22,523 nucleotides of DNA from contig BFEA01000385.1 in NCBI GenBank assembly GCA_003427395.1, positions 450,011 through 472,533 on the forward strand, written 5' to 3'. The notes below the pieces were generated by a model. The model saw nothing but the letters and a program-made list of their open reading frames with translations. It had not been told where the DNA came from and searched no databases. The translations under genes were made by a program, and so were the position numbers. How positions within the stretch are numbered: the first letter of the stretch is position 1; each line of letters opens with the position of its first letter. Below are positions 1 through 7,976 of the stretch, one piece after another. This DNA is from Chara braunii. Its lineage: Eukaryota > Streptophyta > Charophyceae > Charales > Characeae.

Positions 1-64
<64 letters not shown>

Positions 65-104
65 AGGAGAAATAGAGAGCGGGGAGAGAATGGGGGCAAT
101 GGAG

Positions 105-140
<36 letters not shown>

Positions 141-296
141 GGAAAGAATGGAATGATAAAGAGAGGGGAGAGAGAACAGGGGCCGTGCGCATGCATGCTG
201 ATGTGTGTGTGTGAGAGAGAGAGAGGGAGGGAGGATGGAAAGAGTGGGACGATATAGAGAGGGGAGAGAGAACGGGGGGGCGCACGCGCATGTGTG

Positions 297-358
<62 letters not shown>
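1..358. repeat. Microsatellite cluster, (GA)n and (GT)n
   Basis: Near-pure GA dinucleotide runs cover about 1-62 and 112-136. A pure GT run of about 45 bases starts near 300 and passes directly into a short GA run ending near 360. The spacers between them are purine-rich and resemble each other (blocks with a gagaggggagagagaac core recur near 160 and 257), which suggests that the cluster grew by local duplication. Open frames across it consist only of repeated dipeptides and are not genes. Confidence 0.95.
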
Positions 359-360
<2 letters not shown>

Positions 361-742
361 TAGGGGAAGGGAGGTCAAGAAAAGAGGGCGTAATGAGTTT
401 CTCCTCCACAATCTTCTCTTCCTGTGCTATTACCCTATCTTCTATCCACCCTTTTATTGCATTTTGCCCCACTTCTCTTTTTTTCTTTTCATTGCCTTTT
501 GTCCCACTTCTTGATCATGCAACGTTCTGTGTTTTCTATGGGGTCGAAGCTGCACTCGCTGCTCTTTGTTTCTCGTAAGGATGATTCACAAAGCTGTGTC
601 CTCTATTTGTCTTCTTTATTGAATGGCAGCAGGTGAGGAGAACTGGTCCAGCAGCTGCATCCCGAAGGCGAGTTACTTCACAAGGTATGTTTTCAGAAGT
701 GCATTGTCACTCCCTCCCATGTCTGTGGTTCTACCGGAGTGC
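361..742. other. Intergenic, pyrimidine-rich, no gene seen
   Basis: This stretch is CT/T-rich on the plus strand. Short open frames overlap in all three plus frames, rich in Phe, Leu, Ser and Pro, as expected from base composition alone. No motif, splice pattern or repeat is recognisable. Confidence 0.6.
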
Positions 743-911
743 AGTGTCGCTCTCCTCGCATGTTCTGATATTCAACCTGGCAAAGGAGGCAGTATTTCTT
801 TCCTCTATCCCTATAGGGCAGGAATCNAGTGTCGCTCTCCTCGCATGTTCTGATATTCAACCTGGCAAAGGAGGCAGTATTTCTTTCCTCTATCCCTATA
901 GGGCAGGAATC
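743..911. repeat. Perfect 84-bp direct duplication flanking one N
   Basis: Bases 743-826 and 828-911 read identically over 84 positions and are separated only by the ambiguous base at 827. No other tandem repeat in the window lacks divergence over this length. The simplest reading is a contig join in which overlapping ends were placed side by side with a one-base gap, so the duplication may not exist in the organism. A very recent true duplication is the alternative. Confidence 0.9.
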
Positions 912-1012
912 AAAGTCTTCGTTTTAACCTTTAAGTGCTTGTCCAGTTTTGTGCCACATGGTTTTGACCCACTGCGCACTTTTTTGAAGTTTTTTCACCC
1001 TTCATGACTTAG

Positions 1013-1547
1013 GCAAAACACAGGCCTGCTTTTTTAAGGCAAGATCATCAAATAGCATGCACGCTCCTTGAAAAGGCACTGTGGTGTCTTATCGCCATGG
1101 CCACAAGTGTCAAACATGCGCTTTTCCCCTATGTCTTCTCGAAGTTCTTGCCAACCCCGCGGTCGATTGAAGTTTGTTTTTGTGTGACGGCAATGTGACT
1201 GATGGTATTCGAAAGGGCTCTAAAACAGTGTAGCACGCTCCTTGAAAGAGAGCTCGAAAACAGTACTGTTGGATGTGTGATGGCATCATGTCCTGATCGG
1301 CGTGTGACACAGGTACAGGTTCATCTGCAAAACACAGGCCTGCGTTTTTTAGGCAAGATCATCAAATAGCATGCACGCTCCTTGAAAAGACACTGTGGTG
1401 TCTTCTCGCCAACTCTGCGATCAATTGAAATTTGTTTTTGTGTGGCGGCAATTTGACTGATGGTATTCGAAAGAGCTCTAAAACAGTAAAACTGTTGGAT
1501 GTGCAACATCATGTCCTGATCGGCGTGTGACACAGGTACAGGTTCGT
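1013..1547. repeat. Diverged tandem repeat, unit about 0.22-0.31 kb, two copies
   Basis: Unit 1 spans about 1013-1326 and unit 2 about 1327-1547. Both start with GCAAAACACAGGCCTGC, continue through AGATCATCAAATAGCATGC and CACTGTGGTGTCTT, then CTGATGGTATTCGAAAG, and end with CTGATCGGCGTGTGACACAG followed by GTACAGGTTC. Unit 1 carries extra segments near 1090-1140 and 1231-1260, the second of which partly repeats its own 'cacgctccttgaaa' block. Substitutions and indels show that this is an old duplication. Confidence 0.88.
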
Positions 1548-1809
1548 CAACGCCTGCCTTTGGTAGCGGCGCTGTAGGTGGAGGCGACAGTTCAGCAGCA
1601 CCTGCGAACACCGAGCCAGTGCCGACAGGGAACATGTACGCCTTGTTGGATGAGAACAATGAGTAGCGGTCTTCTTCACCGCACCCATTTGTCTCCTTAC
1701 GGTGCCCGTCCGTACATCTGTGATCAAGATCGATTCTTGGAGTCGAGAGCAAATGATTGGCTCCACTGCTGAGGACGAGAGTCAATGATATCCCCACCAA
1801 CTTACGCAT
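1321..1809 (-). CDS. Unassigned 162-codon open frame, doubtful
   Basis: This minus-strand frame starts at an ATG at 1809 and runs to 1321. Its first 22 residues (beginning MRKLVGISLTLVLSS) look like a short basic N-region followed by a hydrophobic stretch, as in a signal peptide. The middle is rich in Pro, Ala and Gly (around ELSPPPTAPLPKAGVDEP). The C-terminal third is encoded inside the tandem repeat at 1013-1547, and the companion repeat unit does not keep the frame open. I recognise no domain. It may be a chance frame or the remnant of one exon; the length alone is not convincing in this window. Confidence 0.15.
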   Translation of the reverse strand: MRKLVGISLTLVLSSGANHLLSTPRIDLDHRCTDGHRKETNGCGEEDRYSLFSSNKAYMFPVGTGSVFAGAAELSPPPTAPLPKAGVDEPVPVSHADQDMMLHIQQFYCFRALSNTISQIAATQKQISIDRRVGEKTPQCLFKERACYLMILPKKRRPVFCR

Positions 1810-2360
1810 CCATCTTGCTCGCTCGACTTTGACTATTCTGTTGAATTATGTCTTGACAGATTTGCTCGCAGGACATGAGGACTAACTTCGACTAAGGGTT
1901 TTGCGGAGGAGGAATGATACGACCTCCATGCCTGATATGATGTTGAGTTGCAGACAAGTTGTCACACTGCTGGTATGTGTGGAATCCTTTGGTATGGGTA
2001 GTGCCTGTTCACCCGGAACTTGGGCGCCAAGCATAGGTAGCTCTTTTTGCTCTCCGCTAGCATAGAAACACAGAGAAGATGAGCCACGCGCGTTAATAGC
2101 AGTACACCGTTCTGCAGATCGTTACCAGGTCTGAGGTTGTTGTGAATCGCAATAGAAAGTAGCTAAAGATAAAGAAGAATGCCACATTGTAATCGCAGAC
2201 TGATCCATTTTCAGTCCTATTGCTTGAAACACTTTGCTTTTCGGTTCTGCATGCTTGTGAGAGGGATGGAATCAGGTTCATGTCATGCTCCGTTCTTAGA
2301 TGAGTTGCATCCTTTCCATGGGTTCTGTAGACATCTAGAATCATATGACAAATCACATGG

Positions 2361-2362
<2 letters not shown>
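1810..2362. other. Intergenic, no gene seen
   Basis: Mixed-composition sequence without a convincing open frame, repeat or RNA structure. Short minus-strand open segments occur around 1880-2070 but have stops and no recognisable motif. Confidence 0.5.

Positions 2363-2397
<35 letters not shown>
2363..2397. repeat. (GA)n microsatellite
   Basis: A GA dinucleotide run of about 35 bases. It is followed by GGAGGTTCTTGTAATGATCC, which echoes the GGTTCATGTCATGCTCCG sequence found before the run (near 2275), so the microsatellite may sit inside a small local duplication: 'CCGTTCTTAGATGAG' near 2290 resembles 'CCGTTTTTAGACGAT' near 2417. Confidence 0.9.
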
Positions 2398-2399
<2 letters not shown>

Positions 2400-2693
2400 A
2401 GGTTCTTGTAATGATCCGTTTTTAGACGATCGCAGTGGCATCTGATACCGGGGATTGTGGTTTGTGACGCGGGAATGATGATGTTCCATATGTGAGTAGT
2501 ATAGCAAAGGAGTAGTGTACTTCAACCAGTGATGGTTGTGACCCTGCTCCAAGGCACGTTTGATCAGTGTGCCGTGTATGTCTTTGGAATTCATGACTTC
2601 ATTCACTGAGGCATGAGCTGCTTAGCAGGATTTTCTTTACTCACACATTCACGTGCACAGAGACTTGACTCACACATTCGCGTGCACACAGAG

Positions 2694-2697
2694 AGAA

Positions 2698-2765
<68 letters not shown>

Positions 2766-2766
2766 N

Positions 2767-2824
<58 letters not shown>
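2694..2824. repeat. Long (GA)n microsatellite containing one N
   Basis: About 130 bases of almost pure GA with an ambiguous base at 2766. The phase is kept as AG/GA on both sides of the N, so the true length is uncertain and the N probably marks a collapsed or joined repeat. Just upstream, near 2640-2690, 'actcacacattc-cgtgcacagag' occurs twice in tandem. Confidence 0.95.
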
Positions 2825-2829
<5 letters not shown>

Positions 2830-3534
2830 ACGCATAGGGATCACTACTTGTTTGATGGAAGTTGGTGTTAATGCCCCATGTTGTGATCAGCACATCTCAC
2901 AACGGCGTGGTTTATTATGGCTGTCCAATGGTGTTGATCTTGGGAGTTACTGCCTCCTTTATCTCCCAAATTGTTGTATGGCATGTATTTTTGGGGTCTA
3001 GCCTTAAGGTACATTCTTGACTATGACTACTTTGTATCACTGACATCATTCGCGATGCTGCCATCATGGGCGTGGGGGCCTTCGTGCAAAGTCCATGGAT
3101 TGGTCTTCCATTGACGTTGTCTGTGTGTGGTTCAAAATGAATGGTGAATCAAGGTGGTGTCCATGGTGGAGGAACAGCCTGGAGGAATACTGGTTGAAGT
3201 ACACAGCCTGGTGTGTCAAGGTACTGGTTACCCATGATGTGAATTTGTATGGTTAAGAAAGTTAGCGTAGGAACGTAGCTGAGGCGGCACACAGAAGGAG
3301 AGAGGCGATTTTGATCGAGCCTTCCACTGCGTGGAGAACTGGAAGCCGTGGACAGGTGAAGACGCTGACAGAAACTGCATATTCAAATTTGCAACCACGG
3401 ACAAATTTATGGAAGCATGAGAGGTTCTCTGCACACTGTAAAGCGTTTCATTTGGGACTCATATGCCATTCAATGAAAGGCGATTTCTGGCCTTCACCAT
3501 CTCTGAGGGAGCAAGGGAGAGGGAGGAGGCGTGT
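2825..3534. other. Intergenic, no gene seen
   Basis: Mixed-composition sequence. Small open frames on both strands (for example about 3311-3580 plus and 3228-3434 minus) overlap each other and show no motif. No repeat of note was found. Confidence 0.5.
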
Positions 3535-3608
3535 GTGTGTGCATGAGAGAGAGAAAGAGAGGGCCATTGATCCGGATTGATCTAAGTGTGTTCATGTGTG
3601 TGTGTGTG

Positions 3609-3649
<41 letters not shown>
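3535..3649. repeat. GT- and GA-type microsatellites
   Basis: A short GT run near 3530-3541 leads into interrupted GA. A second GT run near 3595-3610 leads into about 38 bases of pure GA ending near 3648. The GT-then-GA order repeats the arrangement at the start of the window. Confidence 0.9.
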
Positions 3650-3653
<4 letters not shown>

Positions 3654-4355
3654 CATGAGGACCGCAGTGTGAAATGGCTTTGCTCAAGCGTGTGGAGTAT
3701 GGTCTGTACTACTATTTGATAGTTTGTGCACATTCCCCGAGCCTCGTGCTCTGCAATGGAGTCTACTCGTCTTTCTATTAACTTGTTCTGGTTGTATCGC
3801 TGTACGTAAGTGAGGGGGCAAAAACCCACCATCAACACCTGTGGCTTCTTCTATCCCCATCTCATTGTGCTGGTCGTGAATACTCACTCCTTCCATAGAC
3901 GATGACTAGGGTGCGCTGTGCATGCTCCGTGTCTGGGGGGATCGGCAAAGCAGTTCTGAGTTTCCTTTGGAACTGCGTTTACATTGAAGTAGTAACGGTG
4001 CATTCTGAGACGCAATGCCTTTTTTCTCCCACTTCTCTTGGGAAAGCAGGTATGTCTCCCTTTTCGCTTTTTTCTCTTATGTCCCCCTGTTTGCTCTCGT
4101 AGATATTATCGTCTGTTTGTATGCACGTTTTGCTTGCATTGGAGGCACCAGGAACAGAAGGCGCTGGAATAACAGACCCAACCAAGTTCTTCTCTTTGTT
4201 TTTGTGCATCAACAGACCCAAGTTCGAATCCCGTTGCAAATTGCAATCAGGTTTTTTTTTTTTTTTTTTTGCCAGAGGCATGGNGGAAAATGCATTTCAT
4301 GGAAATGGCACCCAGAATGACGATGTTCAAAGAGCTAGTTAATTTTTTTTTGGCA
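3650..4355. other. Intergenic; T-run and isolated N
   Basis: No gene is recognised. A run of about 20 T lies at roughly 4251-4270 and an ambiguous base at 4284. 'AACAGACCCAACCAAGTTC' near 4171 is echoed by 'AACAGACCCAAGTTCGAATC' near 4212, a small local duplication. No duplicated flank is seen around the N at 4284, unlike the N at 827. Confidence 0.5.
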
Positions 4356-4465
4356 TCCGTCTTCACCCGAATAGAACGCCCGGTCATTATAGCCGTATAC
4401 GGGGCAACTTTCAGTCTAGATACAGCGATAATGACCGGGCGTTCTATTCGGGTGAGAAGACGGTA
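4356..4465. mobile_element. Short hairpin (MITE-like) element, copy 1
   Basis: A 110-bp element that is almost entirely an inverted repeat. Positions 4364-4390 are perfectly complementary to 4428-4454 (27 bp, core CGAATAGAACGCCCGGTCAT). Outside a two-base bulge, CCGTCTT at 4357-4363 pairs with AAGACGG at 4457-4463. The interior is only about 37 bases. The outer end reads TACCGTCTTC on the right side. The same structure and end sequence recur in opposite orientation at 9990-10098, including recognisable interior sequence, so this is one member of a mobile family and not a chance palindrome. No protein is encoded. A target-site duplication is not clear; GCA occurs on both sides but not symmetrically placed. 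A precursor hairpin for small RNA is an alternative role. Confidence 0.82.
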
Positions 4466-4685
4466 GTGCATGTCACGGATCAAGTCACAAAAGAAAAACT
4501 CGAGAAAGAGAAAAAGAAGACAGCGAACAGAAGGGGACTGAATGTCCTTCCCAGATTTTAAGACTGGCGTCGGCCCAATGTTGATTGATGCACACAAACA
4601 AAGGTCTTCTTTTTTTTCTTCTTTTTTTTTACACAAACAAACAGAGGTCTCAGGTTCTCAAACTGTTGGGGGAAAAAAAAAAAAA
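4466..4685. other. Intergenic with A/T homopolymers
   Basis: Contains T-rich and A-rich runs (about 4608-4630 and 4673-4687) and two 'acacaaacaaa' blocks near 4591 and 4631. On the minus strand a long pyrimidine tract followed by CAG (about 4664-4685) would make a good splice acceptor. No coding block follows that I can recognise. Confidence 0.4.
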
Positions 4686-4871
4686 AACATTGGACTTTAT
4701 TACAAGTGCTGGGAACCCTGCTATACCCCCCTTTAAGGCCTCTTTTCTGCCAGTTGGCCCTCTCACCGCTTCAAGCTGCCTGATTAGGTCTTTTCTAAAA
4801 CTGGGGCTAGAATGTCCTCTCTGCGTGGGTTGAGCATGATGACGTTCGATGTCTTCTTTGAGGTAGGGTTA

Positions 4872-4912
4872 CCCCCCCCCCCCCGCCCCCGCCCCCGCCC
4901 CCCTCCCCCTCC
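4872..4912. repeat. C-rich homopolymeric tract, G-quadruplex potential on minus strand
   Basis: Runs of 5-13 C are separated by single G or T bases. The complementary strand has at least four runs of five or more G with one-base loops, which fits the general pattern for a very stable G-quadruplex. Frames across it give poly-Pro/Arg, an artefact of composition. Confidence 0.8.
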
Positions 4913-4940
4913 TCTAATTTGCGGTACGTACAAAAAATGT

Positions 4941-4960
4941 GGTAGGTACTGGTGGTTTAA
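4941..4960 (-). repeat. Solo inverted-repeat end of the TTAA/ACCACCA family
   Basis: On the minus strand this reads TTAAACCACCAGTACCTACC. It matches the ends of the elements at 8481-8646 (TTAAACCACCAGTATACTT), 17934-18668 and 19504-20151. No opposing end was found upstream, so it may be a truncated element or a solo end that inserted into the broken coding region on this strand. Confidence 0.5.
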
Positions 4961-5420
4961 CTGCCTCCTTGATCATTTCTTGTCGCGTAAGTCCCCCGAT
5001 GCGAACGTTGCTTTCCCTTTTGACAGCCTTTGCCATTCAATTGGGATCGCCTCTCTAATGAGATCTTTATTTTTTTTTGGTAGGTTGTGCACCTTTTCAG
5101 TGCGTGAACTCTTTTTCAGACTTCCGTTTGTTTCTCACCCAATTCTCAATATGCTGCCGCTGCACCCGCCATACCCCCTTTTGGGGCCAATGACATCATT
5201 TCCTATCTTTCTTGGAAAGTGACATCGATGGGCTTTCCATTTTCATCTTCAATCCAGGGGTTGCCAAATAACGGTTGTCGCAGACCTTCTTCATCCGTCC
5301 TTGTTTTTTTCAGGGAACATTTTTCCCTCAGAAGAGTCCAGAGTATGAACGAGTTTCTTTGAGAAGGGTTTGCTCTTATCGAGTCTTATGTGTTTCCCTT
5401 TCATCGCACTAGTTCTTTTT

Positions 5421-5727
5421 TTTTTTTTAACAACTGCCCGTATGAGAAATTGGGGCGCTGGTACGAGCAGACACCCCGGTCTCCCCCGGGGAGGCTCCGT
5501 CCGTCTATTGGTGGGGGAGCAACACCTGCTGGCTGTGAGGTTTCAGTAAGCTAGAGCAATCAATGAATTCAATCCCATCGGGCCATCGTCAATTTTCAAT
5601 TCCCATTAGCTAAGTGTTCAGTCTAGATAAGAGCTGGGATGGTTGGATTTGGCCGGCGGCGTATTATCTTGTTTACTTACCCTCTCTCTAGACTCAATTA
5701 TATCTGGAGAGAAAGAAGAAAGTCCAT
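5421..5727. other. No gene seen; may extend the mitochondrial insertion
   Basis: No open frame stands out. A GC-rich inverted patch (CCCCGG...CCGGGG, about 5474-5492) and several short stems are present. The sequence lies just 5' of the rpl2 homology. In several plant mitochondria rpl2 carries a group II intron, so intron sequence is conceivable here, but I could not identify a domain V and do not claim it. Confidence 0.35.
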
Positions 5728-5955
5728 GGTATTGTTTCAAATGAGAATCATGGTACGCGTAATTTTAGGAAAGCAGGGCAAAGTAGATGGTTAGGAAGAC
5801 GACCCGTTGTTCGTGGTGTTGCTATGAATCCTGTAGACAATCCTCATGGAGGAGGCGAAGGGCGTACGAAAGGCGTCCGAAGGTCCATTTCTCCTTGGGG
5901 AAAACCAACCAACGGTGGATTTAAAACAGTATTAAGAAAACAAAAGAATTACGTT
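5728..5955 (+). pseudogene. rpl2: Mitochondrial-type ribosomal protein L2, C-terminal fragment
   Basis: This frame encodes the C-terminal third of the large-subunit ribosomal protein uL2. The sequence starts at [18 protein letters not shown], continues [20 protein letters not shown], then [11 protein letters not shown], and ends [20 protein letters not shown]. The [14 protein letters not shown] motif is the family hallmark near the peptidyl-transferase centre; here its first His is Asn ([14 protein letters not shown]). The style (TKG..S.SPWGKPT) is mitochondrial and not plastid. The N-terminal two thirds are absent. The frame stays open, but the expected stop codon has become TAC at 5950-5952, so it reads on into rps19. 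This is inferred to be a nuclear copy of mitochondrial DNA. A mis-assembled organelle contig is the alternative but is less likely given the decay. Confidence 0.88.
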
Positions 5956-6132
5956 CTGTCACGATCTATATGGAAAGGTCCATTTGTAGATGCTTGTCTG
6001 TTGAAAAAGCATGCGCGTGCATGTGGCTCGCCAGAGTTGGAAATTTTGGTCACGTAGATCTTGTATTTTGCCTAAATTTGTCGGTTACTATGCACAAGTT
6101 ATAACGGAAAATGTTTTGTTGGTTTATCGAAG
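5956..6132 (+). pseudogene. rps19: Mitochondrial-type ribosomal protein S19, frameshifted remnant
   Basis: It directly follows rpl2, as in the conserved mitochondrial and bacterial order rpl2-rps19. The first block reads [18 protein letters not shown], where the initiator ATG has become CTG (5956-5958). A disrupted GC-rich segment (about 6010-6036) shifts the frame. The second block, 6038-6099, reads [20 protein letters not shown]. After another frame change near 6100 the third block reads YNGKCFVGLSK, matching the family's IYNGKxFV motif. The C-terminal VGHKFGEF part is missing. [11 protein letters not shown] and [13 protein letters not shown] are typical of streptophyte mitochondrial S19. 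The protein binds 16S-type rRNA in the small-subunit head, but this copy cannot encode it intact. Confidence 0.88.
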
Positions 6133-6140
6133 TTCTTAGC

Positions 6141-6236
6141 ATGATATTAGAACCTACTTATGAACCCCGCTTTTCCACTAATGCACATGGCTTCGGACCG
6201 GGACGCAGTGGTCACATGGCCCTTATAAATTTATGA
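6141..6236 (+). pseudogene. Group II intron reverse transcriptase/maturase fragment
   Basis: A 31-codon open segment reads MILEPTYEPRFSTNAHGFGP then GRSGHMALINL and a stop. It corresponds to the reverse transcriptase region of group II intron-encoded proteins, where the usual form is ILEPxYEPxFS..SHGFRPGRSCHTAL. The HGF.PGRS.H.AL pattern is well kept, with R to G and C to G changes. Possible further homology with frameshifts extends to about 6290 but is weak. It lies only 8 bases after the rps19 remnant, so it belongs to the same organelle-derived insertion. Either an intron-encoded frame followed rps19 in the donor mitochondrial genome, or two mitochondrial pieces were joined. It lacks the YADD catalytic motif and is non-functional. 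Confidence 0.75.
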
Positions 6237-7266
6237 TGTTATAATGGGTACCTTTCAATGTATATGTCGATCTTCTGTCCTTCGCCTGAACCTGTGCCTT
6301 TGTGGCTTGGCAGCTCGTCCAGTGACGGTTGTAAACCCCTGGTCGGTATTGGTAGGGTCTTTGGCCATCACGAGGGTAGGGGGGGGGGGGGGGGGGGGGA
6401 GCGGAGTGCGCTGGGGGTTTGTGTGTGGCGTGTGAGTGCTGTCCATAGACACTGCTGTTACTTGATGGGGTGGATGAAGTAGATGTGAGGCGCAGCTACT
6501 GGCAAAATGCTTGGGTCTTTGCGTTAGCTGTCCCCCACTCTGACTACCACCGATTAGGTTGAGGGGGCAACATGCGTCCCCTTGATTGTGAGAGGTAGGT
6601 ATGCTTGCACAGGTCCCATATATAGGCTTAGGAGTAGTGTTACGTAGGTTAAGTGAGGTGAAATTGAGAGAAGAATATAGCTTCAGGTTAGCAGTCTGTC
6701 GAGATGTTTGAGAAATTTCAGTCTTGCTCTTTATATTTTGTCTGATCTTCCTTGTGTGAAGCGGACTTTCGCTCATTGTCTAACAGCTGTTCAATTCTTT
6801 GCATTCTACGAGGGAGATTTGACATTTTGAAAGGAAATCTGAAATTTCAACATTTTTTTCATTGAGCTCCCGATCATTGCGAGTCTTTTAAACCAGCACT
6901 GTAACAGGCTGTCATTGTTTATTGCTTTTCGCATACCAGCACCGGCGTTAGGCCGAGGGGCAGTCGAGCAATGGTAGGGGAGGGCAGGTGGGCTTCCAGG
7001 AAAGGAAAAGGTACCGCCCTGTTCGTTGTTCATGCCAAATGACGTGACGCGACATGATGAATTGTAATGTAAGTGGGGCTGCGTGGCATGTACTGACGAC
7101 GAGAATTGGAACTTGCCCAGAAAGGAAAACCATAACAACTGACTACTAAACTTAACCAAGAAAAGAAACTACTAAACCCTAAACGGAAAAAGAAAGAAAA
7201 ATCGGTACCTGAGACAGATGAGAAGAGGGGGGGAGGTCTTCTTTTTTCATTGGGAACCAGTACCAT
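6237..7266. other. No gene supported; 21-G homopolymer inside
   Basis: A run of 21 G occupies 6379-6399. A long minus-strand open frame (about 6255-6776, 173 codons) crosses it as poly-Pro and has no recognisable motif, so it is treated as chance. From 6800 to 7260 the sequence has mixed composition without repeats or gene signals. Confidence 0.5.
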
Positions 7267-7409
7267 TCTGTTAGTGGGGGTGATATGAGCATCCCCATCT
7301 AGCAGGTCCAGTCCCGGACGCCCCAATCGATTTGGGGGCGGGGTCTGTTAATGGGGGTGATATGAGCATCCCCCTCTAGCAGTTCCAGTCCCGGACGCCC
7401 CAATCGATT
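7267..7409. repeat. Tandem duplication, 66-bp unit, period 77
   Basis: 7267-7332 and 7344-7409 match at all but three of 66 positions, with shared blocks GGGGGTGATATGAGCATCCC and CCAGTCCCGGACGCCCCAAT. A G-rich linker lies between them, and a 22-G run follows at 7417-7438. The unit contains the palindrome ATCGAT. Function unknown. Confidence 0.92.
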
Positions 7410-7416
7410 CGGAAGA

Positions 7417-7438
7417 GGGGGGGGGGGGGGGGGGGGGG
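7417..7438. repeat. Poly-G run (22 G)
   Basis: An uninterrupted G homopolymer immediately after the 77-bp-period tandem repeat. It is a likely sequencing and polymerase slippage site, and could form intermolecular G-quadruplexes. Confidence 0.95.
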
Positions 7439-7439
7439 C

Positions 7440-7975
7440 AGCACTTGCGGGAAACCGGGTCCAGAATCGGAGCATCCCATATCCACTTCAGTTTTGTTCG
7501 ACCACCGGGGCCTTTACCCATATTCAGCTAGAAGAAATTTTCACGGAAATTGAGGCCCTGTCTAATGATCCAATTTTGTTTTGCTCAGTAGCACTAGCTT
7601 AATTCAAAATTCGGCACTTTCTAGTTCCCATCGGCGCCGCCTTTCGGGGTTTCCTTAGGGACCGATTCACTTTGCGTGCAGAATCGTCCCTGGATGTCCC
7701 ATCCATAGCCGTCCTGTGTCTATTGTGCATGCTTGATGTAAAGACTTCTGGCTCTTGCTTGGCTGTGGTCGGTTGAAGCCAACTATTGTCCACAGGCATC
7801 GAGTAGCCGGTCATGGTTTGAGCAGGAAGGAGTAGAAGAGCTATGGAGGCGCGGTGTGGATAACGCCTACCTGTGATGTGATGTGATGTGGTTATTCTGT
7901 GAGAAGAAAACTTCAACTACATTGCATATTTTCGAGTAGTAAATTAATAATATTATTCACCTCTGTACCACTGCA
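7440..7975. other. Intergenic, no gene seen
   Basis: No motif-bearing frame was found. A 105-codon minus-strand frame (about 7599-7916) has no recognisable domain and unremarkable composition. The last 15 bases (ctgtaccactgcag) resemble a splice acceptor for the candidate exon that follows. Confidence 0.45.
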
Positions 7976-7976
7976 G

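Larger units (their letters stand above)
4686..5404 (-). pseudogene. Unrecognised broken coding region, five open blocks
   Basis: Reading the minus strand from 5404 downwards gives consecutive open blocks with protein-like, charged composition in changing frames. Block 1 (5404-5291) starts MKGKHIRLDKSKPFSKK. Block 2 (5304-5203) includes EEGLRQPLFGNPWIEDENGK. Block 3 (5192-5097) includes QHIENWVRNKRKSEKEF. Block 4 (5068-4973) includes KDLIREAIPIEWQRLSKGKA. Block 5 (4865-4686, 60 codons without a stop) includes FRKDLIRQLEAVRGPTGRKE. Blocks 1 to 3 adjoin or overlap at single-base frame changes, which suggests a frameshifted pseudogene more than clean exons. Between blocks 4 and 5 lie an inverted-repeat end (4941-4960) and a C-rich tract. 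W-V-x-N-K-R in block 3 is faintly like the recognition helix of a homeodomain, but that is too little to name a family. A transposon-derived polyprotein is equally possible. Confidence 0.4.

Noticed and set aside
2603-2893. Long open frames of Ser-Leu or Arg-Glu repeats across GA/CT microsatellites (also near 12162-12420, 12535-12901, 16637-16952)
   Set aside because: A dinucleotide repeat is open in every frame and gives a two-residue repeat. No start context, domain or unique sequence supports a protein.
5097-5192. Homeodomain recognition helix (W-V-x-N-K-R) on the minus strand
   Set aside because: Only a few residues agree, the conserved Phe after Trp is Val, and neither helix 1 nor helix 2 can be read upstream.
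4812-5222. 136-codon plus-strand open frame with a poly-Pro/Arg segment
   Set aside because: The minus strand over the same region has better coding-like blocks. The plus frame depends on the C-rich tract and is Phe/Leu/Ser/Pro-rich from T- and C-rich composition.
5728-6236. Native mitochondrial genome segment
   Set aside because: rps19 is broken by frameshifts, start and stop codons are lost, and the flanks are microsatellite- and repeat-rich nuclear-type sequence.
6255-6776. 173-codon minus-strand open frame, among the longest in the window
   Set aside because: It crosses a 21-G homopolymer as poly-Pro, has no recognisable domain, and the surrounding codon pattern shows no bias.
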